In this document: piece after piece, positions 1 through 9,700 of the stretch
Layout of the letters: every line of letters starts with the position of its first letter
Position numbering within the stretch: position 1 is the stretch's first letter
Source: Gnetum montanum
Taxonomy: Eukaryota; Streptophyta; Gnetopsida; Gnetales; Gnetaceae
DNA length: 64,000 nt
Assembly (NCBI GenBank): GCA_015680685.1
Contig: MNCI01016355.1
Coordinates: 795,388 to 859,387 of the forward strand
Reading direction: 5' to 3'
Notes under the pieces: generated by a model
Told to the model about the DNA's origin: nothing
Database searches by the model: none
What the model saw: only the letters and a program-made list of their open reading frames with translations
Position numbers and translations under genes: made by a program

Positions 1-555
1 ATGTACTTAAGCACCTAAGTGTGAATGACAATAAAGATTAGCTTTTTTTGATAAAACCTTGCAACAATTGAAATAGATTAATGTTTTCTTTATGCATTTA
101 ATATTTATGAAATTTACTTTAATGTTTCTAAGTAATTAATATCCATTAAATAGCAAACATAAGCACAATCACTTCGAACATACATTTAACGCTTGGTAAT
201 CCTAGTAGCGCTTAACGCTTGGTAACCCAATGGCGCTATAACATGTTTAGGATGTGTATGGAAAGTGGGATGGATGCTTATGTTAAGATTAGTTAAATAT
301 TAGCCAATTATTAGATTAATTAAGCATTAAATTACTTTATTCTTGCTCTTATGTGACTTAATTCATAAAAGATAAAATGATAAAAATCACTTACACTTCA
401 TAAGTGGAACTAAAAAGACAACAATTGCAATGGTTAGATTCACCTCCTAAAAACCAGTGTACTTAGAGAGCTAAAGTCTATGGAATTCAATCAAGTTGAT
501 GAGTGAACACTAGTGATTCATATGGTTGGGCATAAGGTATATTTGCTGAATCATA
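1..555 (+). mobile_element. Truncated LTR (Athila/Tat-like family), R/U5 part
   Basis: The window opens inside an LTR. It carries the family's AATAAA signal at about 31-36 and two tandem copies of the box built around ACGCTTGGTAA (about 189-240). The conserved 3' part, ATTCATATGGTTGGGC, lies near 520. These match, in the same order, the better-delimited LTRs at 30882-31681 and 58993-59900. The U3 and TATA part lie outside the window. The right end is eroded and lacks a clean CATCA, so 555 is approximate. Confidence 0.6.
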
Positions 556-1119
556 CATGTGTATGTGTCTTGTTGGTTATGTCCCCTATATGATTATTTA
601 AGGTACACATACTATATTAGTAATCTCTAGACTATGTGTATTTTGCACTTATGTTGTACTTGTAGGTGTTGTGATTGTTGAGATGTAGTCCATCTTGAGT
701 TCACTTTGGAAACTTAGCTACTTTGGACCTTAAAGATGGTGCTAAATAATGCTTCTCCAAAGTAGTGTTATTACAAGTTGTAAGGATGCAAACTTAAAAA
801 GGCATCCCCACAGTTGTTAGGCTTTTCCTTTTATGTTATGTTGGAGTTTTACCTCTCTTTAGTACTTTTTACTTTGAATTTATTTTTATTTTATTTATTT
901 ATTTATGGAAGGGAAAGATATGTGTATTTATTGGTGGAACCTCGAAAAAATTGTAATACAAGTAGAACCTAAAACTTACATCATAGATCTGATGTTTCTT
1001 TAACAAATCTAGTTTTTAAATGGATCTAATGTTTTTCTAGTAAATTTGATTTTTTAGAAGATTTGATTTTTCTTTCTTTAGTTTTTCTCTAGCAAATTTG
1101 ATTTTTCTAAAATTCCCCT
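556..1119. other. Unassigned AT-rich intergenic DNA
   Basis: No coding frame or clear repeat is seen. It follows the truncated LTR and may be transposon remnant too decayed to recognise. Confidence 0.4.
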
Positions 1120-1958
1120 ATGGAGGATTCTATATTACTCCCATCTTCAATCAATGTTGAAATTTCTGTTTCTTTTATTGATGTGGAAACTTTTATTGAT
1201 TCTCAAAATGTAGATTTACAAGCTAGTAAGAAAAAAGTTGTGATGCCTTCTTCTAGTGATGTTGATGCAAGTAAGACACTCAATTTTTGTTCTAATTGAT
1301 TTTGTTTGCTAATCTTTCATTGTAGTATGTGTTCATTCAAATTTTGAGTTACTTGCTTCATAATTGAAGTTTTATTTTATAGTTAAATGATGTGATGAAA
1401 AAACCATGACATACAAGATTTTCATGTCAAGTATTATTCTCATTTTTTTCTACTTACTAAGTTAAACAATGCTTTGATGGTGTAGTATGTACTAGATATA
1501 AGGTGTTTTACACATAAACATGTAGTGTTGAGATCATTTGTAAGTAGGCTCTAGATTTTGATGTCCAATCTAAAGAATATGCTAAAGTTCAATGTTTTGT
1601 CAAGTTATACAATCTTCTGTTGATATTTCAAAAAGCTGAGCAAGAATTTGTTAGTTGTCTCAATCCCATTAACAATATGGAGTTTATTTTTATAACTATT
1701 GGTTTTCATAGATGTTTTTTTTTTTAAATCAACTTTCTCAATTGTAAAATATAATTGGTATTACAAGCAAGAGGAAAGATTTATATTCAACCAATTGCAT
1801 ATTATAATCTTCCTAATTCTTGCAACTTTTGCCATCATGAAAGACATTTATTTAATGATTGTCCTTTTTTGCTTAAGAAAAAAGATTATGAAGAAATGAA
1901 AAAATGGATTGAAGTTGGTGAAAAAACAATATGAAGTAGAAGATATGAAAAATCCAGT
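1120..1958 (+). pseudogene. LINE ORF1-like remnant with CCHC zinc knuckle
   Basis: An ATG at 1120 opens a short frame of about 59 codons (MEDSILLPSS...). Some 500 bases further, in another frame (about 1770-1955), the translation contains LPNSCNFCHHERHLFNDCP. That is a CX2CX4HX4C knuckle preceded by a tyrosine-LP segment, the arrangement seen in plant L1-type LINE ORF1 proteins (DUF4283 followed by a zf-CCHC knuckle). The frame is broken several times, so this is a dead copy. No endonuclease or RT was found downstream. A Copia gag is the main alternative, because knuckles occur there too; the LP context favours LINE ORF1. Confidence 0.45.
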
Positions 1959-2540
1959 TAATGTCAACAATAAGAATAATCAAATGGTAATAAAGAATCC
2001 AGAAAAAATAAAGCTCTTATACATATTTTTACTGCTACTAGAGAAAGTTTTAAGTAGCCTAGATAGATAGCTCATAAGGCAAATTTTTCATTATTTGACA
2101 AGAATACTATTAACTTAAAGATTAAAACTAGTGTCAACAAGAAAGTTATAGTTGATGGTGAAGATTCTTGATGTGAGATTAATCACAAGTAACAAGATGA
2201 AGATCTTGCACAAGTGGTACTACTTTCTTACTTTGATACAAATATTGGTATTAGGCCATAACTCTCTATCTCAAATCCTTTTGCTATTTTAAATTCAAAA
2301 ATGGATGTTGAAAAGTGATGCAAATTTTGGTAGGATTGGGACCTTCATTCACACTAATAATTAATTTTTTTCACTTATTTTTTGAAATTTTTAATTATAA
2401 GGTTGTATACATCAATAGACAATCCTAAAATTGGAAAGCTTTTTCTTTTTATATATATATATATTTTTGATGATGTCTATTGATCCTTAAGCTTGTGATG
2501 TACTTTAAATATTTTTTGCTCATTATTAATATAATTTTAG
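1959..2540. other. Unassigned AT-rich DNA
   Basis: Contains a short AT microsatellite near 2453-2465. Nothing else is recognised. It may be the decayed continuation of the LINE remnant upstream. Confidence 0.35.
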
Positions 2541-2632
2541 AGTCTAACACCCTTGTAATACAGGTAACCCTAGATACATAGTTTAATTACAATTCATAAA
2601 TTAGCATTGCCCACCAGAATCAAATTCATGAT
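2541..2632 (-). mobile_element. SINE family 1 fragment (tail and B-box side)
   Basis: On the minus strand this matches the tail of the SINE copies at 2641-2790 and 42425-42575: GGGCAATG, then a stretch related to TATAAAGTTCTAATTAGAC, then the CTAACACC end. The A-box head is degraded. It lies back to back with the next copy. Confidence 0.5.
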
Positions 2633-2640
2633 GTAACATA

Positions 2641-2790
2641 ATGAGGGGTTAGCCTAGTGGTAAGACACTTGATTGGGAAGCTCTAGGTTGATGGGTTTGA
2701 TTTTGGTGGGCAATGAGTTATATAAAGTTCTAATTGGACTTTATATCTTGGGTGTACCTGTGTTTCACTTATTTTGGATCCTAACACCCC
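2641..2790 (+). mobile_element. SINE family 1 copy (tRNA-derived)
   Basis: The head resembles a tRNA gene. An A-box-like TTAGCCTAGTGGTAAG at about 2649 is followed about 40 bases later by a B-box-like GGGTTTGATTTT. A non-tRNA tail follows (GGGCAATG ... ATATCTTGGG ... CCTAACACC). The same head and tail recur several times in the window on both strands, as expected of a dispersed Pol III-transcribed SINE. The region between the boxes does not fold as a functional tRNA by eye. Confidence 0.6.
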
Positions 2791-2850
2791 AAATCCATGA
2801 CTTAGAGCTTTCAAATTTAATATCTTACCATTAAGCTAATACCTCATTGT
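2786..2850 (-). mobile_element. SINE family 1 head fragment
   Basis: The reverse complement reads as the head of the family (ATGAGGTATTAGCTTAATGG, then AAAGCTCTAAGTCATGG). It forms an inverted pair with the copy just upstream, so transcripts across 2641-2850 could fold back. Confidence 0.55.
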
Positions 2851-3589
2851 TATACTTTGAAATTTTTTTTAACCAAAACATTTTATTTTTTGAATTCAAC
2901 ACCTCATTCTTAGTAATCTCATAGAAATCTCATAGAGCTTCATAAAACAAATTAGTTCTAAGAAACTAAAGATTAAGTATTTTTACATCAACTCATTCAT
3001 TGAATCCCATCCCACGCTAACAAGGTTTAACGCGAAACTAATTATACATGAATGAAAGTGTGATTACGAAACTAGTTTCATTTTAAAAACAGGTGCAAAG
3101 AAGCGGAGCTAATGAATATCCCATCGCATGGACGGGGGGCTCAGAAATCAAATTTCTACGGAGCCCTATTCCAGTAAAAAGTAGGAAGAAGTCATACAAT
3201 TTCGTAACAGCAACCAAGCAAATCGCCTTTGACAAAGCTGACTCTATTTTATAGTTTTAAAATACGTGATTGTGGCATCTCCGGCCAAAATAAGGAAAGC
3301 AGATACCAAAAAACTTTAAAAAAGAAACAACAGAAGAAAAGTTAGAATATCCATTATCAATTTAGCACTGACTTTACCAACTAATGAAACCTCGCAGGCT
3401 GCAAAATGCTTTTGCACTGAATTGCCGTTAGAGTGGGTGTTGGGTACAAATGAGTAGTCGAGATTGGCAGCAAGAAGTAGCAGTAGCAGTTTTCTGAGTC
3501 TTCCTCAGATCGGATCTTTGCTTGACTGGCAGGAGGCAGGATTGCCCATAATACAGAAGAGATTCTTGAAAGCTATTAGCTTCCCAACT
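2851..3589 (+). promoter_or_regulatory. Probable promoter and 5' UTR region of the saposin-like gene
   Basis: Base composition becomes more GC-rich from about 3100, unlike the transposon-rich flank. A weak TATA-like stretch (TATTTTATAG) lies near 3245, but the transcription start cannot be fixed from sequence. A 15-codon upstream ORF starts at the ATG at 3450 and stops at 3497, ahead of the main ATG at 3590. No repeats were recognised here. Confidence 0.35.
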
Positions 3590-3793
3590 ATGGAGGTAGT
3601 CACGAAGTCATGCTTGTTTCTGTTCTTTATGCTGGCTTTTTCTGCAGGGCCAGTTCTGGCAAAACCCAAAAAACCTACTGCAACTGCCAGGAAAGAAGAT
3701 ATTCCCTTCATCAAATGCGGTGTGTGCCACCAGATTTCCGAACAGCTCTCCCGCCAAGTTTCCAAACAACGTGAAAAAATCGCGCCCAAACAG
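3590..3793 (+). CDS. Exon 1: signal peptide and first cysteine pair
   Basis: Codes residues 1-68 and ends in phase 0 at CAG. The next bases are GCATGT, so the donor is GC rather than GT. The nearest GT (3797) would put the junction in phase 1 and lose the downstream frame. Confidence 0.85.
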
Positions 3794-6700
3794 GCATGTT
3801 CTGATATTTTTCTGGAGTGTTCCTGATTTTGGATTTCATACGACTTTGAAATGTGTTCAGTAATTTGTCTTTCTTTGCAATTGGGTATTGAAATTATTTT
3901 GGAAATTGTTGCAGCTATCCGAGTACCAGATCATAGAGATTACGGAGAATATTTGCAATCTGAAACTGGAGGAAGGGGATTGGCTGCTACATCTCGATAT
4001 TGTCGAAGATGGTGACAAGTTAAAGGTGATTGATTTTATGAATGGTATATCTTTTAAAATACAGTTCTTTAGCCAATCCCAGATATATATCTTTATTATC
4101 AAGTTGGACTACTGTGGATTTAACTTTAGACTTGATAAACTGTTTTATATGTTGCCATTTGGGATTTCATTTTTAAGTTCCTTCAGAAATAAGAATCCAT
4201 ATTTCAATAATTTCGTTAGTAACATGTTATCGGCAAACTTAATTGAAGGAACATGGTAATGTTTTTGCAAAATTATAGCAAATTAGAATGCAATCTCAAT
4301 ACTTAACTGTTTAGATTTGTTTAGTTATTACTATCTTTTAAGATAAATCATAATATTTGTTTTTTCTGCTGTAAATGTTTTGTAAGATATCAGTGTTGAT
4401 ATCTGCAAGTGATGGTTATTCTTATTCTTTTATTGGGTTCAGCTGGTTGACCAAGAGGAAGAAGGAGAATGCAATACCGAATGCAAAACCATAGAAAAAG
4501 CCTGCCAACAGGTAAACAGCAATAGTGCCTGGAAGAAAAGATTGATTTTTTTCCTTATTAAATGTCGTATACATTTTAAGTAGCATCATACAGTAAGTTT
4601 TTAATTTATTATTTATCTGGAATAATCATTTATGAGAGGTGAGTCTTTTGTTGGTCATAGTTTTCCTTGTAAAAATTCTTTGACTTATATACACACACAT
4701 ATAAACACATGATCAGGAATGCTTAATTGTATTACACTGTTAAATATAGATCACGAACAAAAGTTTACATAAGTTCTGAGGCTTAAATATTAAAGCAGCA
4801 ATATCTTGTTACAGGTCATGGGCTATCATGATACTGATGTTGCTGAGTTTTTATACAAATCTGCTCGTGAAACGTCAGCAATATCAAAATTTCTTTGCGA
4901 TGATCTCAGTGAGGCTTGTTCAGTCAAGACACCTCCAGTTCCAAAGGTGAGATTATAGCACTTAATTTCAAGGTTTTTAAAATGTTTTACTGTAGCTGTT
5001 CACGATTATTTCGTTAACATCTCTTCAAAACACAAGCATCCTCAATACATAACTTTTGTTCCTAAACGAAATGTGATTATTGAATGATTTTTTCTTTCAG
5101 TGTCCAGCAGTGGTAAATATTCTTGGCCAAAAATTTGTTAGGTTATGGTGTTCGGTCTTGATGCAGGAATTTTATATTTTAGTTTTGGTAAATTTGCGTA
5201 GAAGGTATATACCTTACCAGTAGCTTATACCTTTACTAAAGGGTCTATTGGGATATGTGTGTTTAGGGGTAAGTGTTGAGTGCCGTGTAAGTTGTTTTAG
5301 GGAAAACAAAAACTTGTCTTCCTAACTATTCAGCATTTCAGTACAGTTTTTTGTTTAAGACAGTGGACTGTGAAGCTAAATGAAAGAAATATGGAGCACT
5401 TCTTTTGGATGTCAAATGTTACCTTTAAAGTAACACAGCAAGCAATTCTCTTGATTGTGATGATTTTTGATTAGATAATCATTTTTTTAGAAAAAGATTT
5501 ATCTGTAGCTCCTCCTGATTTCCATGGTTGTCAGCATTGAAATGAGTTGTTTTTGAAGTGTTCGTTGAGATTATTTGTCAGCATAAACAAAGTGACATTT
5601 AAAGAAGAAGGTTGTGAATGTTTTCATAATCCAGGTATATTTTCATGATTAACTTTTTTTATTTTTGTTTCAAGGAAATCTCGGTTCTATGCTGACCAGG
5701 TTACAGATCAGAGTTTTAACTTCAAATTTTTAAATAAGTGGATATACCATACAATAAAATAAGCACCAAATGAGAATCCACAAGAACCCAATCAGTTTGG
5801 TGTCATTGAAATTTCAGCATTGTCATACCCAAATTTTTCCATAAACACAAAACTTGGAGCCATACTGAAATAGCTAAGTTGCGTTTTGTTGAAATACAAA
5901 TTGATTTCTTGTTTTCCAAAGTGCTACTCCTAAACAAGGTAGGAAAACTTTCCACATTAATTTCTTTATATGGTTTATGTCCACAGTATCATACTGCTGT
6001 GTTAAATTTTTGAAATCAATATTTTGATGTCTGTGCCTAAAGATTCCAAATTGCTTGAGCAAATGGACAAGATATTAAGATATGATCTGTATCATCAAGA
6101 TCCCTGCATCTAGGGCATTCAGTGGAGACAATTATAGCTTGGGCATGCAATTGAGCTTGAGTATATAGGGGCTTTGTCTTGTAATTACCTTCATCTATAC
6201 TCACCCATTGTATATACCATGACTTTATGTTTTCCGTAGGGGCTAATTCAAATGCCACATCATTAGACAGATATTTTGCTTTTACAACCTGAAGTCAAGG
6301 CTTATTTCATTTTCAATATGCCAAGAAAGGTCACCCAAAAGAACTAAGTTTAAACTGTCCAAGTGTTTCATATCCTATCCAGTAGTAGACCATGGACTGG
6401 ACTAAAGAAAAGGACTCTGATATTTTTCCAAGATAGACTTAATGCTTGGTGCTTTATATAATTAGAAAATATACATAGGCATGGATTGGATGACTGATCT
6501 CACTAACTGAAGTTGACCTGCTTAAGATGATGGTTTCCCTTGCCACCTCTTTAGCTTCTTATTAGTCATGTCTACCATTTCTATCCAAATTTCTTTTGTC
6601 ATTTTATCATCAAAGAGAGGAAGGCCTAGATATTTTGTTGGTGAAGTTCAAAAATCGGCAGTCTTGTCCAGGCATTCCAAAATTATAAAGCCTACTTTTC

Positions 6701-9700
6701 TAGAGATTGATGGTGAGACTAGAAGCAGCAGAAGCATCATGAAGTGCTTGCTTGATTTTGTTAAGGATTGTAATTTTTCTTTTAATAAATAAGAACAGAT
6801 TGTCCAAAAATTGCAAGTGGGTGAAATTTCTGCACCCAAATGCTGGCTTGGTACCATAAATCAAGTTTCTTTGTTGAAGCATGTGAAGATAAGCACCAAA
6901 GTCTTCCATAGCAGTAATGAATAGAGAAGGGGAAGCAGGGTCTCCTTGTTGAAGCCCATTCACTGCTGGAATATTACTTTTCCTATTTTGTTCCCAAGAA
7001 GAGAAAAATTTGAGTCTGTATAACATTATTTTAATTTTCTGATTTAGTATGCAGGGAAGCCATATCTTTGCAGAACTAATTCCATGTAATTCATAAGCCT
7101 TGCTGATATCTAGTTTAAGTGCCCTAGATGCTGATTTTTGAACAGCAGTTAAGTGAAGAAGTTTGTTAGGGACCACCACTTGGAGTGATGTGGTGCTTGT
7201 TTCTCAAGTTGTAAGACCTGGGTTCAAGCCTGGGCACAGCCACTTGAAAAAGTTTAGGCTTTCGCTCAGCCACTTGAAAAAGTTTAGGCCTTTTGCTCAT
7301 CTACTGCTGCTCTTAAGACCCCACCTTTGTGGGATGAGCATTGAGCCTGTAGGTGATGATCCTTTTAGTCGAATGCAGAAGTTTTTGAACTAAAATAACT
7401 TGATCTAGAATCTGTCTTCCTTGCACAAAAAATGGTTGTTCAGTGGCAATAATGTTATCCAAAACTTATTTAATTTTTAAGTTAGAAATCTATATGAAAT
7501 CTTATGAAATCTACAATATTTTGAGCATCATTCTTTTTGGGGAGCAGAGCTATCCAAGTGATATTAAATCCATCAATAATATTATCACTTCTCCGAAATT
7601 CATAAACCATATCATAAATATCTTCTTAACCACATATCAAATTTTCTTGCAAAATTTAGTAGGGAAACCATTTATACATAGAGATTTATTATTGGGTATC
7701 TTAAACACAACCTTTCTAATTTCTTTTATTGGTCCTTTATTCAAAGTATTCACATCTGAATGAGATAGTTTTCTGTCTATACAAGAAATAATTTCTTGGG
7801 CCAATTGAGAGATGATTGGTGTTTCTGCCCCCAATAATTTTTGGTAAAAATCAACAGCAATTTTGAAGATTTCTTTTTTGATTAGTCTGCAACTGTCCAT
7901 GTTCATCTAACAAATATCTGATATGATGTGTGTTATGCCTTCCAGAAGCATAAGCATGGAAAAATTGAGGTCTCATTCCAATGTTTAAGCCAGTTAACCT
8001 TAGCTTGTTGTGCCTAATACTGTTTTTCTTTCTTGTGTATATTGTAATATTTCTGTAACACCGTCCGCTCTTTGAATTGCTTCTGTTATGTTCAATCTTG
8101 TGTAGCTAACTCCATCTGTATATCATCAATGTGATGAAGTTTCTTTTTCTGTTTCTGCCAATTTGAAGGATTCTGTTTCTTCCGTTGGATAATCCTCTGT
8201 TTTAAGCATTTAAGTTTATGCCATATCCAGAATTGTGCAGAGCCCTCTACTCATTCTGATTAAACTTCCTGCACCAAATCTTGAATTTGTTTGTTATGCA
8301 GCCAGTAATATTTCCAACCAAAAATTCTACTCTACTTCTTCTCTACACTATGTTGTAAGAGAATGGGCCAGTGATCAGAGCCTACTCTGATAAGCCTTCT
8401 CCCATGATGGTTTAGGAACAATTGAAGCCAATCCACTGAAGCTAAAAATTGGTCTAATTTGCAATAGATCCTATTAGCACCCTGTCCTTGATTGCTTCAA
8501 GAGTATGGACAGTTTGCAATATTAATATCAATAAGTCCTAATCTTTGTTTGAAATCCAAAATACTTTTTGTGCCTGGGTTCCACAGGAGGTTCCCGTGTT
8601 ATTCCTCTGGAGCCATAACACAATTAAAATTAAAATCTCTTACCACCCAGAAGGGTAACTGAAAAATTGAGTCTTTGCTGAGTAAGAAGAGGTCAAAAGT
8701 TCAATTTATCATGTAGTAGAGCTGGAGTATAAACACTAATCAAATCCAAGGATTCTTATCTTTCACCTGGAGAGCAATTATATTGTTCCAAATCCACAGT
8801 AATTAAGCAGAAAAATCTTGCCTCGAAATAGTCCAAAGACCCCTAAGGCATCAAAGGCAGGAAAACATACCAAATCAGCAGATGGAAACAACTTCCTAAG
8901 AAAAAGCAATACTTCGTAATTCTGAACTCTTTATTTCTTGTAAACACATGAAATCGTGTTTTTCCTTGCACCACTAATACCTGATAGTGTCTTGTTGTGA
9001 GAGGTATTACAACCTATCATATTCCAGCAAAGGAGCTTCATTTCTGATTGGAGGACGAGGCTTCTTCATACTGTTTATTCAAATTTCTGCTTTGACCGAT
9101 TTGCTGAATATGTTGTCCAATATTCGCTACTTGAGATTTCTTATTAATCACTTTCATTTTTCAACGAAGGCACTTCATGACTAATTGGAGGGGCTTCTTC
9201 ATGCCGTTTTTTCAAATTTCTGTTTTGAGTGATTTGCCAAATATTTTGTCCAATATTTGCTACTTCTGATTTCTCATTAATTGTAGCTGGAGGTTGAACT
9301 AAAAATCCAGACAAATCTGTGCTAGGGTTTGCTTTTTGGCTTGGCCATTTCAGTGCTCCCTCTTTTAAAATATTTTGGAGGGTTATACCTGAATCCCACC
9401 CATCATCAGTATCCCTTGCATATGTAAATTAGGCATTTCTTTGATTTTCTGTGCCTCATGGGGTATGTCTGATTTCTGAGCCTTCTGTATCATTTGAATT
9501 ATAGCCTTCAACAATTGGTCTGTGTAGCTTGGTACCTGTGTTTCTTGTGCAAGTTGCTGAATGGTTGCAAGAGTTTTATCCAAAATTGACTCCTGTTGTG
9601 CTTGCACTCTTTGCTATTCTTTGTGTCCATAAATTTTAGGATCAATTTCCAAATGATATTTGCAATCTTCAAAACAAAGTCAAAAGTAACCAATCTGATT

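Noticed and set aside
2641-2720. Functional tRNA gene
   Set aside because: A- and B-box-like motifs are present, but the arms do not pair as a cloverleaf, and the same head plus a non-tRNA tail recurs as a SINE.
3464-3589. N-terminal extension of the saposin-like protein
   Set aside because: The triplet at 3464 is TTG, not ATG, and a signal peptide starts exactly at the ATG at 3590.
3505-3789. 94-codon frame on the minus strand
   Set aside because: Mirror of exon 1 of the saposin-like gene; no domain.
3888-4259. 123-codon frame continuing past exon 2
   Set aside because: Only 3915-4025 is exon; beyond the GTGATT donor the translation is intron (low-complexity hydrophobic).
5094-5115. Extra exon after TTTCTTTCAG in intron 4
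   Set aside because: No open frame in the right phase links to exon 5, and exons 4 and 5 join directly in phase 0.
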